Shown: positions 1 through 10,000, numbered from the stretch's first letter. The stretch is 64,000 nt of DNA from Chthoniobacteraceae bacterium (GCA_947476045.1 CANJNZ010000008.1:1-64000), one strand, 5' to 3'. A program made the numbers and translations. Notes: a model not told the origin generated them from the sequence alone.

Positions 1-96
1 CCACCAACGCGCCGCGTTCCGCAATGGGGTCTTCTTCACTACAACGCCCAAACCCGCAGACCAACAGAGACGCCGCCCACGCACGGACGAAGCCCG

Positions 97-592
97 TCAG
101 AGAAAAGTTTTTTCCCGCGGACTGCGAACTGCGGAACTTGGGTTAAGATCCGACCAGTCGATCTCGCCATTCTGGATATTCCCCATTCGAAGGCATACGA
201 CCTCTCCGTTGTCTGAAGACTTGAGGGAGCTTCCATACTGAAAGTTGTCGCAGACCTCGGACAACTCCACCATCGGCCAGTCGGGGTGGATGGGGATGTG
301 GGGGCGGTAGTGGTCGAGGACGGCGCGGGCGCCGTTGATGACTTTCTGGTAGCCCTCGATCTCCGCCACGATCTCCTTCTGCACCTCCAGCGGCACAAAC
401 GGGATTTCAAGACGGGCAAAGACTTCTCGTGGCAGGTGCTTGATTCCGGCTCCGGCTGATTGGCTTTCTAGCTGCCCTCTTTCGGCGAACCATTGGAGGA
501 TGTGAACGAAGAAAACCGGCTCGAACGGCACTTTGAAGCGGACGCGATGCAGGGCCTTTTGAAATTTCAAGGCGGGCAGCCGCCCGTCCTCA
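97..592 (-). pseudogene. hsdS: Type I restriction-modification specificity subunit HsdS, 3' fragment in a shifted frame, truncated early in the second target-recognition half
   Basis: Reads ...FQKALHRVRF...GIKHLPREVFARLEIPFVPLEVQKEIVAEIEGYQ..., typical HsdS TRD1 end and central helix; continues the HsdM-S ORF that stops at 590 but in a different frame; similarity ends about 40 aa into the second half. Confidence 0.7.
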
Positions 593-2236
593 TACGGCAG
601 CCCTACCGGGCTCTCCGCCTTCACACACGAGGACATCGCCAGGCCGCAGACTGAATTTCTCTAGCTCATCATCCTCGAAATACATTTCTGCCAAATCGTG
701 TGTGTCGATCCGGCCCCACTGGACATTCACGTTCCGCAGATAGGGCATCAGCCTGCCGGTGGTGTGCTTGGTTTTGTCGAGCATCTTGCCCAGTTGGATT
801 TCGGCGAGTTCACCCAAAGGCCTCATGGGAAATGAGTGGAGCTCGGCCACGCCCTCCCGATACCGCTCGCCGCTGAGGTTGTAGTCCCCATTGGCGGCGA
901 GCTTTTCTTTCGGCACGACGAGCCCCGTGTCGAATGGGATGTCTGTGATCGGTGGCAGACAATCCATGTCGTGACCCGTCCGCAGGTGGTTCAAATATTC
1001 GGCGAGTTCGGCCTGCACTTGCGGGAGGTCGTTTTTCTCGATGGCGCGGCGTTGGGCACCGAGGCCGAAGCCGTCGGCCTCCGCTTTGAAGAATGCGATG
1101 GTGTCGCTTTGCTTCGCGAGGGACTTGTCGAGAATGAGGATGCTGGTCTTCACCCCGGAGTAGGGATTGAAACAGCCCGCGGGGAGGGAGACGACGGCGA
1201 CGAGGGAGTTTTCGACGAGGAGCTTGCGCAGCTCTTTGTAGGCGGTCTGGCTCTGGAAGATGATGCCCTCGGGGACGATGATGGCGGCGCGTCCGGTGGG
1301 CGTAAGGTGCTCGGCCATGTAGTCCACGAAGAGGACTTCGCTGCGCTTGGCCTGGATGGAGAATCGCTTGTGGGGCTTGATGCCGCCTTTCGGTGACATG
1401 AAGGGCGGGTTGGCGAGGATGACGTCGGCGAATTCGTTCCAGCGCTCCTCGGAAGTGAGGCTGTCGTATTCGTAGATGTGGGGATCGGTGAAGCCGTGGA
1501 GGTAGAGGTTTACCAAGGAGAGGCGCACCATGTCCGGCGAGATGTCGTAGCCTTTGAAGTTTTTGGCGAGGCGGCCTTTTTCGTCGGGGGTGAGGGGTTT
1601 CACCGAGCGGTCCGACCGATTGGACGGATCTGACGGATCGTGCCTGCGCATGATGTGCTTGTAGGCGGAGATGAGGAAGCCGGCGGTGCCGCAGGCGGGG
1701 TCGAGGATCGTCTCGCCTTTCTGCGGGGCGAGGACCTCGACCATGAAATCAATGATGTGGCGCGGGGTGCGGAACTGGCCGGCATCGCCCTGCGAGCCAA
1801 GGACGCTGAGGAGATACTCGAAGGCATCGCCGAGGCGCTCACTGTGGTCGTAGCTGAACTCGTCGATGATCTTGAGGAAGGCCTTGAGCGTCTCGGGGTC
1901 GCGGTAAGGGAGGTAGGCGTTTTTGAAGATGTCGCGGAAGAGCGCGGGGATGCCGGGGTTTTCGGGCATCTTGGAAATGCCCTCGCCATAGAGGCCGAGC
2001 ATCTCGTGTCCGCCGAGGGAAGGGGCCATGAGCTTGGCCCAGCCGTAGCGGGCGTAGTCGCCGGTGAAGAACTTGCGCTTGCCGCCGAGTTCCTCGGCCT
2101 CGGCGTCCATGTCGTCCATGAACTTGTAGATGAGCGCGATGGTGATCTGCTCGACCTGGGATTTGGGGTCGGGGACCTTGCCGACGAGGATGTCGCGGGC
2201 GGTGTCGATGCGGCGTTTGGTGTCGGTGTCTAGCAT
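590..2236 (-). CDS. hsdM: Type I restriction-modification DNA methyltransferase HsdM, fused in frame to the start of HsdS
   Basis: DPACGTAGFL and NPPF motifs of N6-adenine methyltransferase; DYNLSGERYRE near the HsdM C-terminus, followed without stop by HsdS-like MRPLGELAEIQLGKMLDK...GDVLVCEGGEPGRAAV; likely start MLDTDTKRR at 2236. Confidence 0.88.
   Translation of the reverse strand: MLDTDTKRRIDTARDILVGKVPDPKSQVEQITIALIYKFMDDMDAEAEELGGKRKFFTGDYARYGWAKLMAPSLGGHEMLGLYGEGISKMPENPGIPALFRDIFKNAYLPYRDPETLKAFLKIIDEFSYDHSERLGDAFEYLLSVLGSQGDAGQFRTPRHIIDFMVEVLAPQKGETILDPACGTAGFLISAYKHIMRRHDPSDPSNRSDRSVKPLTPDEKGRLAKNFKGYDISPDMVRLSLVNLYLHGFTDPHIYEYDSLTSEERWNEFADVILANPPFMSPKGGIKPHKRFSIQAKRSEVLFVDYMAEHLTPTGRAAIIVPEGIIFQSQTAYKELRKLLVENSLVAVVSLPAGCFNPYSGVKTSILILDKSLAKQSDTIAFFKAEADGFGLGAQRRAIEKNDLPQVQAELAEYLNHLRTGHDMDCLPPITDIPFDTGLVVPKEKLAANGDYNLSGERYREGVAELHSFPMRPLGELAEIQLGKMLDKTKHTTGRLMPYLRNVNVQWGRIDTHDLAEMYFEDDELEKFSLRPGDVLVCEGGEPGRAAV
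1605..1640. repeat. GACGGATC-type degenerate short tandem repeat inside hsdM
   Basis: gagcggtccgaccgattggacggatctgacggatcg; encodes DPSDPSNRSDRS. Confidence 0.6.
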
Positions 2237-2240
2237 GAGT

Positions 2241-2290
2241 GATGAGGATTGGGCGGATCTGGTGGATCGGGCGGATCGGTCAGATCTGGA
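2241..2290. repeat. GGCGGATC/GTGGATC short tandem repeat between hsdM and the 4HB gene
   Basis: gatgaggattgggcggatctggtggatcgggcggatcggtcagatctgga. Confidence 0.55.
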
Positions 2291-3041
2291 GCGTGCCTTT
2301 GCAGTCGGGGTATTTGGTGCAGCCCCAGAATTGGATACCGGCGTTTTTGCCGGACTTGGCGGTGCGCAGCGCCATGAGGGCACCGCATTGGGGGCAGGTG
2401 GGTGGTTTCTGATCGGGCTGAGCAGACGGATCGGGCTGATCGGGCTGATCTTTTTTCCGCCGGTGGGCTAGGCGGGCGGTGGCGAGCTGCTCGCTGTAGC
2501 CGCCGCCTTCGACGAAGTCCTTCTCCAGTGCGGCAATTTGGCGGTCGAGGAGGAAGTTCGCTTGGTGGATCAGGCAAATGAGGGCGTTGGCGCGGATGGC
2601 GGGGTCGGCGTGGTCGAGCCAGCGGGCGTAGCGAGCGGCGCGCTGCTCATCGGTGAGATCGGACGGATCTGACGGATCGGACTGATCTTTCTGGAACGTG
2701 CGGGGCACGGCACGCACGGCTCTGGCCTCCGGGCAGTCGGGTGTCCACGCTTGGAGGCGGCGGTGGCGGAGGAAGTCTTCGTAGTCGAGGAGCAGTTCTT
2801 CGAGGCTTGCGCGGGCTACATTGAGAAGGCGCAACTCGGTTTGCGAAGAGGTCGCAGAGGCGCGACTGCCCTCAGCGATGTTTTGCCGACCGGAGCGCGC
2901 GGCCTGCACCATCTGGTCCACGGTGCGCGAACGGGGATCGAGGAACTTTTCGCAGAACCAAACCGTGGCGTCGTAGACGAGCGTTGCTGTCTGGAAACTG
3001 GCGGTGTCGCGATAGCCGCCGCTGGGCCGGAGTTTCTTCAT
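2280..3041 (-). CDS. Four-helix-bundle protein (S23/IVP-like) with C-terminal topoisomerase-type C4 zinc finger
   Basis: N-terminal VYDATVWFCEKFLD...QMVQAARSGRQNIAEGSRAS...LRLLNVARASLEELLLDYEDFLR is a four-helix-bundle signature; C-terminus CPQCGALMALRTAKSGKNAGIQFWGCTKYPDCKGT is a C4 topoisomerase zinc finger; start overlaps the hsdR stop (3038-3041). Confidence 0.75.
   Translation of the reverse strand: MKKLRPSGGYRDTASFQTATLVYDATVWFCEKFLDPRSRTVDQMVQAARSGRQNIAEGSRASATSSQTELRLLNVARASLEELLLDYEDFLRHRRLQAWTPDCPEARAVRAVPRTFQKDQSDPSDPSDLTDEQRAARYARWLDHADPAIRANALICLIHQANFLLDRQIAALEKDFVEGGGYSEQLATARLAHRRKKDQPDQPDPSAQPDQKPPTCPQCGALMALRTAKSGKNAGIQFWGCTKYPDCKGTLQI
2411..2450. repeat. GATCGGGCT short tandem repeat inside the 4HB gene
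   Basis: gatcgggctgagcagacggatcgggctgatcgggctgatc; encodes DQPDQPDPSAQPDQ. Confidence 0.6.
2655..2692. repeat. GACGGATC short tandem repeat inside the 4HB gene
   Basis: gagatcggacggatctgacggatcggactgatc; shares ggacggatctgacggatcg exactly with the 1605-1640 tract. Confidence 0.6.
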
Positions 3042-5578
3042 GCGGCGAATTGGTTCAGGGAGACGTAGTCCTTGATGTATTCAGGGATGAGCGTGCGGTA
3101 TTTCGCGGGGACGGCTTTGAAGTCCTTCGTCGAGAAAACGGGGTTTGTGGCGAGGTCGGTGAGGTGACCCGACTCGATGATGTGCCGGATGGCGTCGCTG
3201 GTGGCGTAGGCCTTGAAGTAGGTCTTGATTGCGGAGATGGCCCCGGCCTCGTCGGGCTTGTAGTCGGCGACGAACTTGGAGAACTCCTCTTCGAGCAGGT
3301 CGTCCTTGGATTTGAAGCGCGGGATGAGGCCGAAAATCTTTTCGAGAATCTCGCGGAGAGTGAGGCGGCGATCTACGCCAGCGGCTTTCCGCAGCTTGTC
3401 GAGGGAGTAGAATTCGGACGGCTTGTCGAAAACTTCCTTGTTCACGTAGTCGATGACGCGGTCCCACTGGCCCGCCTCGACGCTGGCTGCGATGAAGTCG
3501 TTCTCGCGCACCCGCTCCTCAAACTTGTCGTAGAACATGCGGTCGATCTTCATGCCCTGCTCGCCGATGACCTCCACTTTCATCGTATCAATAATGTCGT
3601 CGCCCGTGTGGTCGTAGGTGCCGCCCGTGACAACTGGACCCTCGCCGCCGCCTTCACCGCCTTCCCCGCCTTCGGCTTTTAGTTTCGGGAGCTTGCGGAC
3701 TTCGTCGTATTTGAACTCCTTCTCGAAGTATTCGCAGTTGGCGAAAAAGTCGAAGAGCTTGAAGGAGGTCTTCTTCGGTTCTTTGACGCTCTCGCGGATC
3801 GTTTCGTCGAAGAGTTGCTCGCGGAAGTCGTGCTTCCGGGTGCCGCGGCCTTTGATCTGGATGAAGTCTGTGGGTGAAAAGATGGGGCGGAAGAGGCCGA
3901 GGTTCAGGAGGTCCGGGCAATCGTAGCCGGTGGTCATCATGCCGACGGTGACGCAGACGCGGGCTTTGCTGGTCTTGTAGGTGGGGATGAAATTGGCAGA
4001 GCCGAGCAGGTTGTTGTTGGTGAAATTGATGGTGTGCTGCTGGGCACCGTCCACCTGCGAGGTCACCTGCACGGCAAAGTCGGATTGGTATTTGCCGGGG
4101 AACATCCGGTCAGCCATCTCGTTGAAAATCTGCGCGAGCTTGCCTGCGTGATGCTGGCTTACAGCGAAGACGATGGACTTCCCAATCTCGCCGCTGACGG
4201 GGTCGCGCTGGGCATTTTCGAGAAAGGTTTTGCAGAAGAGCTGATTGGTGGCCTTGGAGAAGAAGCGCTTTTCAAACTGGCGCTGCTTGAAGGCCTCGTC
4301 GTGGTCGTCGCCTTCGTCGTCCTTGAACGAGACCACGAAACCCGAATCAGAAAGGAGCTGCGTGGTGACCGTGCTGCGGGCATCCACGACGGTGGGATTG
4401 ATGAGGAAGCCATCCTTCACGCCATCGAGCAGGGAGTAGCGGAAGGTGGGCTGGCCGTCGTCGCAGCCGAAGGTGCGGTAGGTGTCGAGCATGAGGCGGC
4501 GCTCGAACTCGCGCGGGTCTTTGGTGGTCGGCTTGTCTTTGTCGAACTTCTTGAGGTAGTCGAACGGCGTGGCGGTGAGGCCGAGTTTGTAGCCGATGAA
4601 GTAGTCGAACACGGCGCGGGCATTGCCGCCGATGGAGCGGTGCGCTTCGTCGGAGATGACGAGGTCGAAATCGGTGGGCGAAAAGAGCTGCTGGTATTTG
4701 TTGTTGAAGAGGAGCGACTGGACGGTGGTGACGACGACCTCAGCGTGACGCCAGTCGTCGCGATTCTCTTTGTAGATGACGCTCTTGTAGTCGTTCGCGA
4801 GGACCTTCTTGAAAGCCTTGAGCGCCTGGTCTTCGAGTTCCAGCCGGTCCACGAGGAAGAGGACGCGCCGGGCGTTGCCGGTGCGGAGGAAGAGCTTGAT
4901 GATGGCAGCGGCGGTAAGCGTCTTGCCCGTGCCGGTGGCCATTTCGAGGAGGAAGCGGTCGCCCCCTTTCTTCACGGTCTGCTGGATGGCGAAGATGGCT
5001 TTCTTTTGATACGCGCGGAGGAATCGCAGGCCGTTCACCTCGATGAAGCGGGCGCGTTCGCCTTCGTTCTTCCATGCGGCTTCCGTGGCGTAGCTCGGGC
5101 GCTGGGTGAGCACCACGTAGTCATCACCGACGACTTCCTCGATGAGGCGCTTGGGGTCTGGCGTGGTCTTCTGGTAGCCGGTGACGGAGGTCGGCGAGGG
5201 GAATGCCGTGATGACATACGGGTTGCCGCGTTCGAGGTCCCAGAAGTAATGCAGGTTACCGTTCGAGAGGATGACGAAGCGGCAATTCTGCGATTTGGCG
5301 TATTTGCGCGCCTGCTCCTTGCCGACGAGCGGGTTTTTGTCCTCGGCCTTGGCTTCAAGGACAATGAACGGGAAACTTTTTTCGTTGAGCAGCAGGAAGT
5401 CGATGAAGCCCTTGCTAGGCTTCTCGAAATTCTCACCGAGCGCGTCGAGGTCTTGCGTTTTCACCGTGACGCTGGGCTCAAGCTGGATGTTCGCCGGGCC
5501 TTTCGCGTCCGCGAAGAAGCGCCAACCAGCGTCTTCCAGCAGCTTGTTGATTTTGATGCGGGCGGCGGCTTCTTTCAT
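3038..5578 (-). CDS. hsdR: Type I restriction endonuclease subunit R (DEAD-like helicase)
   Basis: LEMATGTGKTLTAAAIIKLFLR Walker A, SDEAHRS DEAH box, LGLTATP, and an N-terminal nuclease-like region (FIVLEAKAE); likely start MKEAAARIKIN at 5578. Confidence 0.9.
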   Translation of the reverse strand: MKEAAARIKINKLLEDAGWRFFADAKGPANIQLEPSVTVKTQDLDALGENFEKPSKGFIDFLLLNEKSFPFIVLEAKAEDKNPLVGKEQARKYAKSQNCRFVILSNGNLHYFWDLERGNPYVITAFPSPTSVTGYQKTTPDPKRLIEEVVGDDYVVLTQRPSYATEAAWKNEGERARFIEVNGLRFLRAYQKKAIFAIQQTVKKGGDRFLLEMATGTGKTLTAAAIIKLFLRTGNARRVLFLVDRLELEDQALKAFKKVLANDYKSVIYKENRDDWRHAEVVVTTVQSLLFNNKYQQLFSPTDFDLVISDEAHRSIGGNARAVFDYFIGYKLGLTATPFDYLKKFDKDKPTTKDPREFERRLMLDTYRTFGCDDGQPTFRYSLLDGVKDGFLINPTVVDARSTVTTQLLSDSGFVVSFKDDEGDDHDEAFKQRQFEKRFFSKATNQLFCKTFLENAQRDPVSGEIGKSIVFAVSQHHAGKLAQIFNEMADRMFPGKYQSDFAVQVTSQVDGAQQHTINFTNNNLLGSANFIPTYKTSKARVCVTVGMMTTGYDCPDLLNLGLFRPIFSPTDFIQIKGRGTRKHDFREQLFDETIRESVKEPKKTSFKLFDFFANCEYFEKEFKYDEVRKLPKLKAEGGEGGEGGGEGPVVTGGTYDHTGDDIIDTMKVEVIGEQGMKIDRMFYDKFEERVRENDFIAASVEAGQWDRVIDYVNKEVFDKPSEFYSLDKLRKAAGVDRRLTLREILEKIFGLIPRFKSKDDLLEEEFSKFVADYKPDEAGAISAIKTYFKAYATSDAIRHIIESGHLTDLATNPVFSTKDFKAVPAKYRTLIPEYIKDYVSLNQFAA

Positions 5579-5767
5579 GCGGCGAGGGCGAGGACGCCGC
5601 GTTTGGCGTCGGTGGCTTTGCTTTTCGCGAGGAACCAGAGGCGAGGGAAAGTCGAATTGGAGAAGCAGGAAAGTTTCATCGAGCGAGCAGGAACGAGCAG
5701 AGCGGACGTTGAACGCGAGCGAGAAACCACGAAAGCGCGGGGAGGGCAAGAAGCGAAGCGTGCTTCG

Positions 5768-5822
5768 CTATTTCGGATTGCGGATTGGGGACAGGGAATT
5801 TCGGATTGCGGATTGCAGATTG
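5768..5822. repeat. GCGGATTGCGGATTG tandem repeat upstream of hsdR
   Basis: tttcggattgcggattggggacagggaatttcggattgcggattgcagattgac; a further copy (ctgcggattggggacaggcag) lies near 5931-5951. Confidence 0.7.
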
Positions 5823-5987
5823 ACTCAGTCTTGCGCCTTCGCCCTTCGGGCAGCCTTCGGCTGTCTGTTTGTGCCGCCCACCTCCGCCCACGGCACCATC
5901 TCCGCTGACGCTCCGATTCGCTCCGCTCGGCTGCGGATTGGGGACAGGCAGGCGGCGGGCGGCGGTAACGGGCATTGCGGATGGGGG

Positions 5988-6086
5988 CGGGTGACTGGCT
6001 GCGGTGTTTATCTGCCCAAGAGCAACCGTGTGTGGGGCTGGTTCCCAGGGACGACGGTGGGAGGCTACTTCGAACTCAAGCCCTAA
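5988..6086 (+). pseudogene. 3' remnant of a lost gene (about 30 codons)
   Basis: Frame reads ...GRVTGCGVYLPKSNRVWGWFPGTTVGGYFELKP-stop, followed directly by a strong terminator; no plausible start or protein upstream. Confidence 0.4.
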
Positions 6087-6114
6087 ACAGGCAAGGCAGC
6101 GCCCGATTTACCAG

Positions 6115-6150
6115 AGCCCGCTCCCGCAAAGGAGCGGGCTTTGTGTTTCT
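6115..6150 (+). terminator. Rho-independent-type terminator
   Basis: agcccgctcc-cgcaaa-ggagcgggct perfect 10 bp stem followed by ttgtgtttct. Confidence 0.75.
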
Positions 6151-6338
6151 CACCGAAAGTTCTTTTTTCAATTCCAAATGGTCATGGCAAAAGCGCGTTT
6201 GTTTCATGCCTTGTGAAATTTTTCACAAAGTCCTTGCATGGTTGGAAAGTTTTTTGGTAAATCGCAATTCTCCTTGCAAAAATTGCGTGTCCAAACCGCT
6301 TTGAAGATCGCCTTTCTCCACTTTCTGACCTGACGAAT

Positions 6339-7013
6339 ATGCCGCAGATATTTCCGCGCGGGGCGAATTTCGTCCCACTGAAAATCATACTCGTGCTTGC
6401 CACGCTCGGCATCGCTGCGCCTGCGGCGATGTGGTATTACTGGACGCCGAAATACACGAAGGTCGGCTATCAGCCCGCTCAGCCGATTCCATTTTCCCAC
6501 AAGGTGCACGCCGGGCAGCTCGGTCTGGACTGCCGCTATTGCCACAGCTTCGTGGAGACTGCGGCGCACTCGAATATCCCGGCGGCGCAAGTCTGCATGA
6601 ACTGCCACTCGCAGGTGCAGAAGGATAATCCGAAACTCGCGCCGCTGCGTGAGGCTTGGGCGACTGGCAAGCCGGTGGAGTGGGTGCAGATTCACAAGAC
6701 GCCGGATCACGCTTATTTCAATCACTCGGTGCACATCAACCGCGGCGTTTCGTGCGTGAGTTGCCACGGTCGCGTGGATCAAATGGATGTGGTGGTCCAG
6801 GATCAGTCGCTCTCCATGGACTGGTGCCTCACCTGCCACCGTGCGCCGGAGAATGCGCTACGTCCTTTGGATAAAGTGACGGACCTCGGCTGGCACGCGA
6901 CGCCGAAGGGCAAGGAATCAATCGAGCAGGCTCAGGAAAATCTGGGCAAAGAACTCCAAAAACAGCGGGGAGTAAATCCGCCTGTAAGCAATTGCGCTGG
7001 TTGTCACCGATGA
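6339..7013 (+). CDS. actA: Alternative complex III subunit ActA, pentaheme cytochrome c
   Basis: Five CXXCH motifs (CRYCH, CMNCH, CVSCH, CLTCH, CAGCH), one N-terminal TM; first gene of a complete act operon. Confidence 0.92.
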   Translation: MPQIFPRGANFVPLKIILVLATLGIAAPAAMWYYWTPKYTKVGYQPAQPIPFSHKVHAGQLGLDCRYCHSFVETAAHSNIPAAQVCMNCHSQVQKDNPKLAPLREAWATGKPVEWVQIHKTPDHAYFNHSVHINRGVSCVSCHGRVDQMDVVVQDQSLSMDWCLTCHRAPENALRPLDKVTDLGWHATPKGKESIEQAQENLGKELQKQRGVNPPVSNCAGCHR

Positions 7014-10000
7014 GCAAACACGTTTTCCAACATCCGCAGGAGAAGGGCGATGGCCCGAAGTATTGGCGTAGCCTTGGTCAGTTGGCGGAGACGCCGGACT
7101 TCCAGAACTGGAAGGACAAGGAGTTTCAGACCGGTGCGTCTGAGCTGAACCCCGAAGTGGGTCGCCGGAGCTTTTTGAAATACATGGCTGCGAGTTCGGC
7201 GCTGGCGGGTCTTTCGCTGAGTGCCTGCCGCCGCGAGGAGAAGACGCTGGTGCCTTTCACGAAGGGCGTGGAGTGGAGTGTTCCCGGTAAGCCGGTTTTC
7301 TATGCAACGTCGCGTCCGCATCGCCGTGGGGCGCATCCGCTGGTGGCGGTGACGCATGATGGTCGTCCGACGAAGGTAGAGGGCAATCCGAATCACGCAG
7401 CGAGCAAGGGTGCGACCGATATTCAGAGCCAGGCATCGCTGCTCGATTTGTATGACCCGGATCGCTCGCGTCGCTTCCAGCACGATGGCGTCGAGGCGAA
7501 GGAAGAAGATTTTACGAAGTGGCTTGGCGAAGTAATCGCGAAGGCTGGTGATGGTGCAGGAATCGCGTTTCTCTCGGAGCATTTCATGTCGCCGTCATTC
7601 GGGCGATTGAAGGGTGTTGTTTCGGAAAAGCTGCCTAATGCAATCTGGGCGACCTACGAACCACTCGGCGGAAGTGAAGCGCGCAAGGCGTGTGAGGCGA
7701 GCTTTGGCGAAGGAATGCGCGCAGTGCCGCAACTCGACAAGGCGGACGTGATTCTCGCGCTCGACAGCGATTTCCTCGGTTTCGATGAGGGACGACTCGA
7801 AGGCATCCGTGCATTTTCAAAGCGCCGCTCGCCGGAGCAGAAGATGAACCGCCTTTACGTCGTGGAGAATCGCTACACGACCACCGGTGGCATGGCTGAC
7901 CATCGCTTGCGTGTGCAGGCGAAGATGGTGGCCAATGTAACGCGCCAACTCGCTGAAATCATCGCGGGCAAGACCAATGACGAAGGGCTGAAGTCGCTCG
8001 TTGCGAAGTTCCCGAAGACGTCTGCATTCACCGGCACTCAGGAGAAGTGGATCGCGGAGACCGCTGAAGATTTGATGGCGAACAAGGCCAAGTCCGTCGT
8101 TCTCGTCGGCTATCGTCAGCCCGCGCAAGTGCAGGCGCTCGGCCACGCAATCAACGCAGCGCTCGGCAATCTCGGCGAGACCGTTGTCGGACGGAAGAGT
8201 ATGCATGGCAAGTTAGCCAGCATCGGTGAGTTGGCGAAAGCCATCGGCGAGAAAACGGTGAAGACGCTGTTCATCCTCGGCGGCAATCCAGTTTACAACG
8301 CGCCTGCGGATTTGAATTTTGGCGACTTGGTCAAAGGGATCGAAGTCGTGCGTCACGGTTTCTATGAAGACGAAACGACCTATTCGTTCGACGAAAAAGG
8401 CGCGCGTCATTTCGTGAAATGGCACGTTCCTGCTGCGCACTATCTCGAAGCATGGGGCGATGGTCGCGCGAGCGATGGCAGCTACGTTTCGCAGCAGCCG
8501 ATGATTCTTCCGCTCTTCGGTGGTTGGTCGGAAATCCAGCTCCTCAATTTCATCGCCACGGGCAAGAAGAGCGACGGCCTCGATCTCGTGCAGGATACTT
8601 TCAAAGAAGTCGCCAAGGGAATTGACACGGAGTCGTGGGCGAAATTCCTCCACGACGGATTCCTCGCGGCCAGCGCAGCGCAGGCTGAGACTCTCAGCTT
8701 CAATGCGACGAATGCGGCGGATTTGGTGGCCAGCTACAAAGCTCCTGCAGACGGCTACGAAGTGGTTTTTGCGCCATGCGCAAAAGTGGACGACGGCCGC
8801 TATTCGAACAACGCATGGCTGCAAGAGTTGCCTGATCCGATCACGAAAGTCACGTGGGACAACGCCGCACTCATCAGCCCGGCGACCGCCAAGAAGCTCG
8901 GAATGGAAGCCAAGCTGGGCAATGGTCACTTTGATTTCGACAATGGCACTTGGATCACCATCGAGGTGAACAAGGCAAAGCTGGAAATTCCCGTCTATAT
9001 CGCGCCGGGACATGCCGACGATAGCATTACCATCGCACTCGGTTACGGTCACACGCACGAAGGTCGCGTGGGCGGACGCGAGGGGAACTACATGTCGCAC
9101 GGTGGACTGTTCGCGAAGAAGAGTCAGGTCGGCTTCAATGCCTATCCGCTGCGCACGAGCGAGGCTCACTACATCGCCGGTGGGGCGGAAGTGAAAAAGC
9201 TGTCGAAGAGCGCCTATCAGCTCGCAATCACGCAGGAGCACGGCGCACTCGAAGGACGCGGCGCGGATGTCATTCGCGAGGCGACTGCCGAGACATACGC
9301 CGACGAAAAAGACTTTGCGCGCGACGAGCACTGGCTACACAAGCATCACGCGATGGACGCGGAAGCCGAGGAGCGCGACCGCAACAAATATCCCGTTTCG
9401 CGCAGCGCGTATTCACATCCCGAACTGAACGACAAGAATCATCAGTGGGCGATGGCGATTGATCTTTCGACATGCCTCGGCTGCTCCGCGTGCATGGTCG
9501 CCTGCCAGAGCGAAAACAACATTCCCGTTGTCGGCAAAGAGCAGGTGATTGATGGCCGCGAACTCCACTGGATTCGCATGGATCGCTATTTCGTCAGCAC
9601 GATGAACTCGCGCGACAAGGATGTGAGCATTGACGAGCCGCGCATGGTGAACCAGCCGATGCCCTGCCAGCATTGTGAAAACGCCCCGTGCGAAACGGTC
9701 TGCCCCGTGAATGCGACCGTCCACAGCGATGACGGCCTCAACGTGATGGCTTACAACCGCTGCATCGGCACGCGTTACTGCGCGAATAACTGCCCGTTCA
9801 AGGTGCGTCGCTTCAACTTCTTCGACTTCAACGAGCGCCAGAAAGACAAGTATTTTGTCCCGAATATCATCAACGAAAAAGGCATGGCCGACACGTTGAA
9901 GATGTCGAAAAACCCGAACGTCACCGTTCGTATGCGCGGCGTCATGGAAAAATGCACTTTCTGCGTGCAGCGCGTGCAGGAGGCGAAAATCGCATCCAAG

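Noticed and set aside
836-2233. Plus-strand ORFs antisense to hsdM
   Set aside because: Shadow frames opposite a well-supported methyltransferase
1605-2692. CRISPR array
   Set aside because: Units are 8-10 nt and degenerate, with no unique spacers of 30 nt or so and no cas genes
2280-3041. Diversity-generating retroelement based on the Avd-like four-helix bundle
   Set aside because: No reverse transcriptase or template/variable repeat pair recognised in the window
5579-5749. N-terminal extension of the hsdR ORF
   Set aside because: Low-complexity, repeat-adjacent sequence; MKEAAARIKIN at 5578 is a more plausible start
4034-5908. 624-aa plus-strand ORF antisense to hsdR
   Set aside because: Low-complexity Val/Glu/Leu/Gly-rich shadow frame of a GC-rich coding gene; hsdR on the other strand has clear motifs
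8213-9331. 372-aa minus-strand ORF opposite actB
   Set aside because: Antisense shadow; actB has Tat signal and Fe-S motifs
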